From: Olsenella_L kribbiana
GTDB taxonomy: Bacteria; Actinomycetota; Coriobacteriia; Coriobacteriales; Atopobiaceae
Reading direction: 5' to 3'
NCBI RefSeq assembly: GCF_036408795.1
Contig: NZ_JAZGJP010000001.1
Location: 276,046 to 340,045 of the forward strand
DNA: 64,000 bases
How positions within the stretch are numbered: the stretch's first letter is position 1; each line of letters begins with the position of its first letter. Below, one piece after another: positions 49,679-57,512 of this stretch. Made by a program: the position numbers and the translations under genes. The notes below the pieces were generated by a model. The model saw only the letters and a list, made by a program, of their open reading frames with translations. It was not told where the DNA came from and searched no databases.

Positions 49679-50074
49679 CTAGCCGTTCAGATTTTGCCAG
49701 CCTTTCACGTTGTCCACAATTGGTCCATAGCCAAGCTCTCGACCGTATAGAGTTGCATAGCCGCTATAGCTTCTGCCGCTATCTTGGTAGGCTCCCCAAG
49801 CATGCTCTCCGCGATTCAAATCGATTGCAGCTCCAATATAAGTGCCGTCTGCATTATCAACCCAGAAATGTCCGCCGGCAGATGAATCGCTTGCCACTTC
49901 AACGTAATATGCCTGAGATGAACTGTATTTGGTTCCAGATGCAATCCAAGTTCTACCTTGCCACGCTGCTAGGTTCGCTTCAAAATAAGCACCCGCAGCA
50001 GGAGCAGCAACTGCCAGTACCATCGATGCGGCAACAATGCCGCCAGTTAATAATTCCTTGACTTTCTGATTCAT
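49679..50074 (-). CDS. Small secreted Tyr/Gly/Trp-rich protein (bacteriocin-like or DUF2712-like)
   Basis: A 131-aa protein with a clear Sec signal peptide: basic start MNQKVKELL, hydrophobic core GGIVAASMVLAVAA, and AxA cleavage near PAAGA (residue 29). The mature part, about 102 aa, has no cysteine and is rich in Tyr, Gly, Ser, Ala, Asn and Trp, with short alternating beta-like stretches (AYYVEVASDSSAGGHFWVDN, ATLYGRELGYG, KGWQNLNG). The layout recalls DUF2712 proteins and other small secreted products encoded beside ABC-2 transporters in Gram-positive bacteria, but identity is too low to assign. The start has GAGG 8 bases upstream. It heads the island operon. Antimicrobial activity is only a hypothesis. 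Confidence 0.75.
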   Translation of the reverse strand: MNQKVKELLTGGIVAASMVLAVAAPAAGAYFEANLAAWQGRTWIASGTKYSSSQAYYVEVASDSSAGGHFWVDNADGTYIGAAIDLNRGEHAWGAYQDSGRSYSGYATLYGRELGYGPIVDNVKGWQNLNG

Positions 50075-50442
50075 GATGCGTCCTCTCCTCGCCTCTGACC
50101 TTTACAGCCCATGTCGAAGACGCTTAATCTGTCCAAACAATAGATATCGTTTCAGAAGATGAGCTCTTCTGTGCATTGAGATTCCTATTGATTGGGTACT
50201 GCAGCCGAATCCATTCCTCATTTTTTACACATCCAAATATTCGACTTCAGAAATTGTAATGTCAGTTTACCTTTTATTTCTTTGAAATTTCATGATTGTA
50301 TAAGCACTCAGCAAGTGGCAGCATTTCAGCGACCAATGGTTTCGTCCAGAGGTTTTGCAAAGCATAGACAGCAGAAGGACGTAATAGTCTTCCTAACGAA
50401 ACTGCCTCTTCAGGCTGAAAGGAGCTCCGCTTTCAAAAAGCG
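50075..50442. other. AT-rich gene-less region upstream of the secreted-protein gene
   Basis: This is clearly the most AT-rich stretch of the window (for example around 50220-50300). No credible gene is seen. It should hold the island operon promoter. CTGACA followed after 17-18 bases by GAATATT on the minus strand (around 50230-50262) is one possibility. Confidence 0.45.
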
Positions 50443-50485
50443 CATCTCAACAAGAAAGAAGGCCGGAAGCATGAGCTTCCGGCCT
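50423..50485 (+). repeat. Right direct repeat flanking the accessory island
   Basis: This is the copy of 45485-45545, beginning AGCTCCGCT and containing the terminator hairpin next to tRNA-Leu(CAA). The hairpin loop differs by two inserted bases and the A-rich spacer differs in sequence but not in length. Confidence 0.85.
50449..50484 (-). terminator. Terminator after tRNA-Leu(CAA)
   Basis: On the minus strand the stem GGCCGGAAGC / GCTTCCGGCC with a 4-base loop is followed by TTCTTTCTTGTT. Confidence 0.85.
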
Positions 50486-50497
50486 CATCCATATCGC

Positions 50498-50584
50498 TGG
50501 TGCCCGAGGTGGGACTCGAACCCACACGGCATTGCTGCCAACGGATTTTGAGTCCGTCACGTCTACCAATTCCATCACTCGGGC
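50498..50584 (-). tRNA. tRNA-Leu (anticodon CAA)
   Basis: A class II tRNA with a long variable arm. The acceptor GCCCGAG pairs with CTCGGGC, the anticodon stem ACGGA/TCCGT encloses CTCAAAA with CAA, and there is a T-loop TTCGAGT and encoded CCA. Its 3' end faces the accessory island. Confidence 0.96.
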
Positions 50585-50663
50585 ATATGTGCCTTCATCA
50601 GGCTCCCAAACTATACCAGATGCCAGGCATCCAGAACAGCCCATTTCTCTGTCTCTATATGAA

Positions 50664-50686
50664 GAGAGCCCCTATCCGGGGCTCTC
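50664..50686 (-). terminator. Terminator after tRNA-Leu(GAG)
   Basis: A perfect 9-bp stem GAGAGCCCC / GGGGCTCTC with a 5-base loop is followed on the minus strand by TTCATAT. Confidence 0.75.
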
Positions 50687-50697
50687 AGGACACTCGA

Positions 50698-50788
50698 TGG
50701 TGTCGGAGGCGGGACTTGAACCCGCACGACCTTTTAGTCAGTCACTAGCACCTCAAGCTAGCGCGTCTGCCAATTCCGCCACTCCGAC
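50698..50788 (-). tRNA. tRNA-Leu (anticodon GAG)
   Basis: A class II tRNA with a long variable arm. The acceptor GTCGGAG pairs with CTCCGAC, the anticodon stem CTAGC/GCTAG encloses TTGAGGT with GAG, the T-loop is TTCAAGT, and CCA is encoded. It lies about 110 bases upstream of tRNA-Leu(CAA), with its own terminator between them. Confidence 0.95.
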
Positions 50789-50880
50789 ATGCGTTGTGCG
50801 CAAGTGGTACTTTAGCATACTTCCCAAGCCACACAGCCGACTATTTTCGGAAGTTCTTGGCGCTGCACATTTGGCACAGC

Positions 50881-51525
50881 CTAGTGCATGCCATCAGATG
50901 CATGTTCCCCGTCCTGGAGCCAGGGGTTGTGCGCCAGCTCCTCTGCCATCGTCGTCTCGGGACCATGGCCGCAGAAGAGCGTATAGGAGGCGGGGATGCG
51001 GCGCTTGAGCTTGGCAAGCGTCTCCATGAGCTCTGCATGGCTGCCGCCAGGAAGGTCGGTCCTGCCGCAGGAGAGATGGAAGAGCGTATCTCCCACGAAG
51101 GCAAAGCCTTCTCCCAGAAGCACCATGCCGCCCGGCGTATGGCCCGGCGCAGCTATAGCCTCGAAGGAGAGCTCATCGAGCTTCCATGTGTCCCCGTCAT
51201 GCAGCAGCTCATCGGCATCGGGAATCTGCTCTCCGTATGCCATGCCCGAGCCGTCCACCTTGCCGGAGTGCTCCTTTGCCCACGCATAGTCCGCCTCAGG
51301 CATCATGAACCTGGCACCGGTAGCCTCCTTCAGGGCACGCACGCCCGACACATGGTCGTTGTGGCCATGCGTGCAGACGATGAGGTCGACCGTGACATCT
51401 TTGAGCTCCTGGGCGATGCGTGCGCCCTGGTCTCCTGGATCGACCACCATGCAGTGGTCATTCGATATCACGGCGTAGCAGTTCGTCTGGAAGGGGCTTA
51501 CCACGAACTGTCTGAGCTCTGCCAT
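50881..51525 (-). CDS. Metallo-beta-lactamase-fold hydrolase, glyoxalase II-like
   Basis: A 214-aa MBL-fold enzyme. The metal motif is THGHNDHVSG (HxHxDH), with later ligands in APGHTPGG, VGDTLF and CGHGPET. This is the layout of YcbL/GloB-type hydrolases that cleave thioesters such as S-lactoylglutathione. A low-GC actinobacterium-type substrate cannot be named. The ATG 51525 immediately follows the rel stop codon, so it is translationally coupled to rel. Confidence 0.88.
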   Translation of the reverse strand: MAELRQFVVSPFQTNCYAVISNDHCMVVDPGDQGARIAQELKDVTVDLIVCTHGHNDHVSGVRALKEATGARFMMPEADYAWAKEHSGKVDGSGMAYGEQIPDADELLHDGDTWKLDELSFEAIAAPGHTPGGMVLLGEGFAFVGDTLFHLSCGRTDLPGGSHAELMETLAKLKRRIPASYTLFCGHGPETTMAEELAHNPWLQDGEHASDGMH

Positions 51526-53838
51526 CTAGAGCCTCCTCTTCATCTGGCTCGACCCTTCGCCCGGCATGATGCGGCGGGCATCGAAGACCGATGGCACACG
51601 GCTCACGTTTGCGAGAAGCGGCATGAGCAGGCTCGCGTCGGAGATTGCGATGAGGAAACGCAGGCGTGCCACGCCCTGGGCAGACGTCTGGGTCGCAGCG
51701 GACAGGATATTGCCGCCAGAATCGTTGATTGCGATCGTGACATCCTTGAGAAGCCCCATGCGGTCCGATGCTTCGACGACGATCTCGACCTGGAACTCGG
51801 TAGCACCCGACGTATCCCACTCGACGTCGATCATGCGCTCAGGATGCTCCATGAGGCCCTTCACGTTCGGGCAGTTCGCGCGGTGGACCGAGACGCCGCG
51901 TCCACGTGTCACGAAGCCCACGATATCGTCGCCTGCAACAGGGTTGCAGCAGTGGGCAAGGTGGACCATCAGGTCCGGATCGCCCTTCACGATCACGCCG
52001 CAGCTCGAGCGCTTCTTTCTCTCCTCGCGGGTCGGCTTCGACGGCTTGATGAGGGGCCGGTCCTCCATGATGGCACGGCGCATCTCCTCTTCGCGGTCTG
52101 CCTGGGCCTGTGCCTGGGCATTGGCTTCAGGAGAGCCCTCGAGCATGACCTCTTCGAGGCGGTTCGCGACGATCTTCGGCGTGTACTTGCCGGCACCGAT
52201 CGATGCCATGAGGTCGTCAACGGTATGGACATCGAACTGCGGCAGGACCTTCTCGCAGGCCTTCTGCACGCGCGGCGTGGAGATGCCGTAGCCGCGCTTC
52301 CTGAGCTCGTGGGCAAGGTCGTTCCTGCCGGTCTCCATATCGTCGGCACGGGTGACGGAAGCGAAGTACTTCCTGATCTTGGCTCGGGCCGACGGCGTCG
52401 CGACGATGTTCACCCAGTCGCGTGACGGCTTGGCATTGTTGTTCGTCAGGATCTCGACGCGGTCGCCCATCTTGAGGCGATAGGTAAGCGGCACGACGGC
52501 GCCATTGACCTTGGCACCGACGCAGTGGTTGCCGACCTCCGTGTGCACAGCGTAGGCAAAGTCGAGAGGCGTCGAGTCACGCCGGAGGCTCATGACCTCG
52601 CCCTTCGGCGTGAAGACGAAGATCTCGTCCTCGAAGAGGTCGACCCTCAGGTTGTTCAGGAACTCATGGGCATCGTCGATGTCGCCCTCGGTCGTCCACT
52701 CGAGGTTCTTCCTGATGTAGTTGATGGCAGAATCGATGTTCTTGTCGTCTGCGCTCATGAGGCCCTGGGAGTTGCCGGCCTTCTTGTAGAGCCAGTGTGC
52801 TGCGATACCATATTCTGCCTGCTCGTGCATCTGCACGGTGCGGATCTGGATCTCGATCGGGCGGGCATCGGGACCGATGACGGTGGTATGGAGAGACTGG
52901 TAGAGATTTGCCTTCGGCGTCGCGATGTAGTCCTTGAAGCGTCCTGGCAGAGGATGCCAGAGCGAGTGAACGGCACCCAGGACAGAATAGCACTCGCCGA
53001 CCGTATGCACGATCACGCGAAGTGCTATGAGGTCATAGATGTCAGAGAACTCGAGGTCCTTCCTGAGCATCTTCTGGTAGATGGACCACAGATGCTTCGG
53101 GCGTCCCGTGATCTGGAAGTTCTTGATGCCGGCACGCTTGAGCTCGTCGTCCAGGACCTTTATGGCCTCATCGGTATCCTGCTCGCGCTGGGCACGCGAG
53201 TCCTGGACCATGCGGGCGATCCTCTGGTACTCCTCAGGCTCGAGGTAGTAGAACGCAAGGTCTTCGAGCTCCCACTTGATGGAGCTGATGCCGAGACGAT
53301 CTGCCAGCGGCGCATAGACATCCATCGTCTCATGCGCCTTGAAGATGCGCCGATCGGGCGGCAGTGCCGCGAGCGTCCTCATGTTGTGCAGGCGGTCTGC
53401 AAGCTTGATGATGATGACACGGATGTCCTTCGACATCGCCAAGAACATCTTGCGCAGATTCAGGGCCTGCTTCTCGTCCATCGACTCGACCTCGATCGAG
53501 GTGAGCTTCGTGACGCCGTCCACGAGCTCTGCCACCGTCTCGCCGAAGCGCTCAGAGATGTCAGAGAGCGTGGCAGGCGTGTCTTCGACCGTGTCATGCA
53601 GAAGCGCAGCACAGATCGAATCCTCATCCATATGGAGCTTGTCGGCGAGAATCAGCGCAACCTCGACCGGATGGTTGATGTAGGGCTCGCCAGAGCGCCT
53701 TTTCTGGTCCTTGTGGAACTCGGCTGCAAAGTGATAGGCCTCGTGAATCTTCGAGACCGCCTCTTCGTCCATGTAGCGGGAGCAGGTAACCTCGAGGAGG
53801 CGCCAGTTGTCTGCATTCGGAATGGCCTTTTCTGCCAT
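51526..53838 (-). CDS. rel: Bifunctional (p)ppGpp synthetase/hydrolase (RelA/SpoT family)
   Basis: A 770-aa long RSH protein that makes and degrades (p)ppGpp in the stringent response. Domains in order: HD hydrolase (LLHDTVEDT, about residue 82, intact), synthetase (GRPKHLWSIYQKM, then FSDIYDLIALRVIV), TGS (IFVFTPKGEVMSL, about 405), the ZFD/helical region with the Cys/His cluster (HLAHCCNPVAGD, HRANCPN) and a C-terminal ACT domain (about 690-765). Intact HD residues suggest a true bifunctional Rel as in most Gram-positives. It lies 3 bases after the RecJ-helicase gene and directly before the MBL gene. Confidence 0.96.
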   Translation of the reverse strand: MAEKAIPNADNWRLLEVTCSRYMDEEAVSKIHEAYHFAAEFHKDQKRRSGEPYINHPVEVALILADKLHMDEDSICAALLHDTVEDTPATLSDISERFGETVAELVDGVTKLTSIEVESMDEKQALNLRKMFLAMSKDIRVIIIKLADRLHNMRTLAALPPDRRIFKAHETMDVYAPLADRLGISSIKWELEDLAFYYLEPEEYQRIARMVQDSRAQREQDTDEAIKVLDDELKRAGIKNFQITGRPKHLWSIYQKMLRKDLEFSDIYDLIALRVIVHTVGECYSVLGAVHSLWHPLPGRFKDYIATPKANLYQSLHTTVIGPDARPIEIQIRTVQMHEQAEYGIAAHWLYKKAGNSQGLMSADDKNIDSAINYIRKNLEWTTEGDIDDAHEFLNNLRVDLFEDEIFVFTPKGEVMSLRRDSTPLDFAYAVHTEVGNHCVGAKVNGAVVPLTYRLKMGDRVEILTNNNAKPSRDWVNIVATPSARAKIRKYFASVTRADDMETGRNDLAHELRKRGYGISTPRVQKACEKVLPQFDVHTVDDLMASIGAGKYTPKIVANRLEEVMLEGSPEANAQAQAQADREEEMRRAIMEDRPLIKPSKPTREERKKRSSCGVIVKGDPDLMVHLAHCCNPVAGDDIVGFVTRGRGVSVHRANCPNVKGLMEHPERMIDVEWDTSGATEFQVEIVVEASDRMGLLKDVTIAINDSGGNILSAATQTSAQGVARLRFLIAISDASLLMPLLANVSRVPSVFDARRIMPGEGSSQMKRRL

Positions 53839-53841
53839 GGT

Positions 53842-56800
53842 TCACTCCTCTCCGTCGACGATACGTCCCATATGCGGGATGATGGGCCTGCAGAGTGCGC
53901 AGGTGAGCTCCTGTGCCGTTGCCGTGAGGATCCAGTCCCGGAACCGGGCGAAATCCTCGCGTGCACGCATGCCCTCGAGATAGCGGATGGACTGCTCGAG
54001 GTCCATGCGGGAAGGAGCGTCTGCCATGAGTATACGACGCTGGGATCCCCAGCCGCTCGTCGACAGGAAGCCGAGCTCCTGGAATATCTGGATGCCGGCA
54101 GAGACCGATCCCTCGTCGATGTGCGCTCTGTCGTCCATGGAGAGGCACGCCTCGGCGATATCGGCATTCGCCGCGTCGAAGCTGCCATCTCCACCTTCTG
54201 CCTTTGCAGCTCTGCCAAGCTGCATGAGCGTGCGATAGAGCACGACGAGGTCAGAGCGTGCAGGGGCAGCAGAGGCGATGATGCGCTCATCGATTCTGGC
54301 ATCCCTGCTGCTGAAGAGCAGGTGCACCTGGGCAGGCTTCCCATCCCTTCCGGCACGGCCGCACATCTGGTTGAACTCAATCTCCGAGAATGGCATATGG
54401 AAGAGGACCGCATGCCTGATATCAGGGATATCGACACCCTCGCCGAAGGCAGAGGTCGCAACGATGCAGGAAAGGTCTCCCTCGCGGAAGGCACGCTCGA
54501 CGCGCGCACGGTCGCGGCGCGTGAGCCCTGCGTTATAGAAAGCGATGCGTCCCGCTTCATCCGGCACGGCGTGCCTGAGCATCCTCACGAGCGCCACCGA
54601 CTGCTCGCGGGAGTTCACGTAGCAGACGCACTTCTCCCCTGCTGCCACGATATGCACAAGCGCCGCCTCGCGGTCGCGCAGCTCGCGAAGATCGTCGAGC
54701 ACAAGGTTCGTCCTGCTCGTTCTGTCGATGAGGACATTCGATTTCGGAATCTGGAGAAGCCGGCAGAGCTCTTTTGCCACCGGATCGGGTGCCGTCGCGC
54801 TGACTGCGAGGCAGACCGGATGCCCCAGAGCCTCCAGGATCTTCGGGAAGTCGCTATAGGCGTCTCTCTTTGCAGGCCCTGCCTGCCCCGCATGGTGGGC
54901 TTCGTCGACGACGACAAAGCCGATGCGTCCGCCCTTTGCGAAGCGGCGTGCATGGGCTGCGAGGAACTCGGGCGTCGTGAGCACGACGTCGACCTCCCCT
55001 GCAGCAAGCGCAGCAAAGATGTCCTCCCGCTCTCCCTGGCCTGTGGCACCGGTCAGGACGCGCACGGTCATGCCGAGAGCGCCGAAGGCTTCCTCGAGGT
55101 GGCATCTCTGGTCTGCGACAAGGGCGCGGAGCGGATAGACGAATATCGATGCCTTGTGCTCCGCGAGCGCCATGCGCGCGGCGTGGACGTGGAAGATGAG
55201 GCTCTTGCCACGACCCGTAGCCATCACGCAGAAGCAGGATTTGCCCGCGCCAAGGAGCGCGAGCGCCTCCCGCTGTGCCGGCAGAAGGTCGTGGTCGCCG
55301 ATGAAAAGATGCGAGAGACGCTCTGCAAGCGCCTCAGGCGCAAGCCCCGAGAGCTCCTGGCGCAGTGCCTGCACGCCCTTGGCCGTCGAAGCTGCTGCCT
55401 GCACCTCCTTCGGCTGCCGCATGACCTGGATATCGATGGCGGCATCCTGGCTCCTTGTGGTGCAGACGACCTTCAGCACCTCGGCACGATAGATCGCGCC
55501 GGCATCGATGGCGGGCACAAGCGCTGCTGCGATATGATGGCGCAGATGCCCCAAGACCGTGCCTTCCTTCGTCACGAGGGCAAGAGAGCACATCTCTGCC
55601 GTGCCGTCAGAGCAGACGGAGAGCTCCTCGCCTTCCGAAAGACGCGTGGGGTCGGTTCCTTCCGGCATCCTCACGACACGGGTCCTGAACTTGAGCGCCT
55701 CTGCTATGCCTGCATGTTCAGGGACCGAAAGCACCTCCGAGGCGTGCTCGAAGAGCTCGTCGGCAAGCGTCGGCTCCGCCTTCTTGCTGTCCTCGTCAGG
55801 GGTCCTGTAGATGATGTCCTTGACCATGAGCTTCGGCTTCGTGCGCCCCTGCCAGGTTTCGTTCACAGCCTCGAAGACGAGGTCCACGGCCCCGTCATAG
55901 CCTGATGCCTTCTCGATGTGGGGCGTCCGGAACATGATGGCAGGCACGGCGTGCGTGCCATCGCTTGCAACGAAGCGCAGATGGTCGCCGTTCGTGCCTA
56001 CACGCGCCCTGCCCCTCATCGTGACGCCGCAGACGCCGAAGAGCGGCTTCTTGTTGCCCATACCGAAAGGCTGGAGGATCTCAAGCGAGGAGATTGTCGG
56101 ACGGTCAATCTCTGCGAGGGAGACGATCGCTGCGACCTCGCCCCTGTCCTCGAACTGCTCTGCAGGCAGGGCATCCATGATGGCTTCCATGCGGTCGCGG
56201 AAGGCATCGAGATTGGCGGCATCGAGCGTGACGCCGACTGCTCCTGCATGGCCGCCAAAGCGGATCAGGAGGTCCGAGCACTGCTCGACCGCATGGAAGA
56301 GATCGACAGAACCCACGGAGCGGCCAGAGCCTCTGGCAACGCCGTCAGAGATCGTGAAGAGGAGGGCTGGCACATGGTATTTGTTCACCATGCGCGAGGC
56401 GACGATGCCCTTGACGCCCTCATGCCAGCCTTCGCCGCCGACGACGATGACGCGACCGCCCTCGTAGAGTGCATCCACCATTGCCATCGCTTCGTCGGTA
56501 AGCGCTGCCTCGATCTCGCGGCGCTCCGAGTTGATGGCCTCGAGCTGGCCCGCAAGACGGGTCGCCTCCTGCTTGTCATCCGTAAGCAGGAGCTGGAAGG
56601 CCACATCGGTCGAGCCCATGCGTCCTGCGGCATTGAGGCGAGGTATGAGCGAGAACGGCAGGCTGTCTGCCGTGACCGTCGAGAGGTCGGTGCCCGAGCT
56701 TGCGGCCAGAGCGATGATGCCCGGACGGTCCGTCTTCCTCATCCGCTCGAGGCCATCGGTCACAAGTGCCCTGTTCTCGCCGCACAGGTCCATCATGTCG

Positions 56801-57507
56801 GAAATCGTGCCGAGGGTCGCGACCTCCGTGTAGTGCCGCCAGAGGTCGGGGTTCCCAAGCCTCTCGCCCAGGACCTGCACAAGCTTCAAAGCCACACCGG
56901 CACCGGCAAGGTCTCTGCTCGGGCAGTCTTCCGTCATTTTCGGATCGGTCACCGGCACGCCTTCAGGCACGAGGTCTCCCGGCTCGTGGTGGTCGGTCAC
57001 GACGACGTCGATGCCCTCTTCCTTGAGCCATGCGACTTCGTTCTTCGCTGCTATGCCGTTGTCTACCGTGACGATGAGGTCGGGCGATGCCTTCTCCTGC
57101 ACACGCGCGAGCGCCTCGCGCGAAAGGCCATAGCCCTCGCCGAAGCGGTTCGGTATGAACGGAGCGACCTTGCCTCCGAGCGCCCTGAGGCCGAGCGTCA
57201 GAAGGCAGGTCGCACTCATGCCGTCGACATCGAAATCGCCGAAGACCGCTATCTGCTCGCCACGCTCGAGCGCTGCCTCGACCCTGTCTGCTGCTTCCTT
57301 CATGCCTGGAATCAGCAGAGGGTCCTGCCAGTCACGATCGAGCGAGGGTGTGAGGAAGCGCTTCGCTTCCTCCACGTCGCGTATGCCGCGGGCGCACATC
57401 ACGCGTGCCACAAGGGGCGCCACGTCGAGTGCATTCGCCAGCTTGGAAGCGGCCTCGTCATCTTGAGGAAGGACATCCCAGCGTCTGCTTCCCTTGAGGC
57501 CTGCCAT
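53842..57507 (-). CDS. RecJ exonuclease fused to a RecQ-like DEAH helicase, with HIRAN-like segment
   Basis: A 1221-aa fusion. Residues 1-570 are RecJ, the 5'-3' single-strand exonuclease: DFDVDG (91-96), TVDNGI, the DHH motif TDHHEPGD (171-178), RLNAAGRMGS (290) and the DHHA1-like GGHAGAVGV (418), then an OB-like domain. Residues about 605-680 (KFRTRV to GHLRHHIAAALVPAIDAGAI) look like a HIRAN-type DNA-end binding domain. Residues about 735-1065 are a superfamily 2 helicase with TGRGKS (764), VVDEAHH (866), SATA (903) and QMCGRAGRDG (1047). RecJ and RecQ cooperate in RecF-pathway end resection, so the fusion makes sense. It lies 6 bases after secF and 4 before rel. Confidence 0.9.
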   Translation of the reverse strand: MAGLKGSRRWDVLPQDDEAASKLANALDVAPLVARVMCARGIRDVEEAKRFLTPSLDRDWQDPLLIPGMKEAADRVEAALERGEQIAVFGDFDVDGMSATCLLTLGLRALGGKVAPFIPNRFGEGYGLSREALARVQEKASPDLIVTVDNGIAAKNEVAWLKEEGIDVVVTDHHEPGDLVPEGVPVTDPKMTEDCPSRDLAGAGVALKLVQVLGERLGNPDLWRHYTEVATLGTISDMMDLCGENRALVTDGLERMRKTDRPGIIALAASSGTDLSTVTADSLPFSLIPRLNAAGRMGSTDVAFQLLLTDDKQEATRLAGQLEAINSERREIEAALTDEAMAMVDALYEGGRVIVVGGEGWHEGVKGIVASRMVNKYHVPALLFTISDGVARGSGRSVGSVDLFHAVEQCSDLLIRFGGHAGAVGVTLDAANLDAFRDRMEAIMDALPAEQFEDRGEVAAIVSLAEIDRPTISSLEILQPFGMGNKKPLFGVCGVTMRGRARVGTNGDHLRFVASDGTHAVPAIMFRTPHIEKASGYDGAVDLVFEAVNETWQGRTKPKLMVKDIIYRTPDEDSKKAEPTLADELFEHASEVLSVPEHAGIAEALKFRTRVVRMPEGTDPTRLSEGEELSVCSDGTAEMCSLALVTKEGTVLGHLRHHIAAALVPAIDAGAIYRAEVLKVVCTTRSQDAAIDIQVMRQPKEVQAAASTAKGVQALRQELSGLAPEALAERLSHLFIGDHDLLPAQREALALLGAGKSCFCVMATGRGKSLIFHVHAARMALAEHKASIFVYPLRALVADQRCHLEEAFGALGMTVRVLTGATGQGEREDIFAALAAGEVDVVLTTPEFLAAHARRFAKGGRIGFVVVDEAHHAGQAGPAKRDAYSDFPKILEALGHPVCLAVSATAPDPVAKELCRLLQIPKSNVLIDRTSRTNLVLDDLRELRDREAALVHIVAAGEKCVCYVNSREQSVALVRMLRHAVPDEAGRIAFYNAGLTRRDRARVERAFREGDLSCIVATSAFGEGVDIPDIRHAVLFHMPFSEIEFNQMCGRAGRDGKPAQVHLLFSSRDARIDERIIASAAPARSDLVVLYRTLMQLGRAAKAEGGDGSFDAANADIAEACLSMDDRAHIDEGSVSAGIQIFQELGFLSTSGWGSQRRILMADAPSRMDLEQSIRYLEGMRAREDFARFRDWILTATAQELTCALCRPIIPHMGRIVDGEE

Positions 57508-57512
57508 AAAGA

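Larger units (their letters stand above)
45546..50485. mobile_element. Accessory island next to tRNA-Leu(CAA), bounded by direct repeats
   Basis: A 4.9-kb insertion-like segment with visibly lower GC, especially 50100-50440, carries one minus-strand operon of six genes. It ends at the right copy of the roughly 60-bp direct repeat, 12 bases from the 3' end of tRNA-Leu(CAA). The ancestral state was probably a convergent kinase gene and tRNA-Leu sharing one terminator, now duplicated. No integrase or transposase is present, so the agent of insertion is unknown. Confidence 0.65.

Noticed and set aside
49679..50074. Assignment of the small secreted protein as lactococcin 972 type
   Set aside because: It lacks the expected mature pattern and the partner genes (the large TIGR01654-type membrane protein) are absent. 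Only a general bacteriocin-like context remains.
50192..50551. A 119-aa plus-strand frame upstream of the secreted-protein gene
   Set aside because: It runs through the terminator repeat and into tRNA-Leu(CAA), and no ribosome binding site or recognisable sequence supports it.
50498..50788. The two tRNA-Leu genes as an integration-derived duplication
   Set aside because: They are different isoacceptors (CAA and GAG) with divergent sequences, so not a recent duplicate. The integration evidence rests on the flanking repeats instead.
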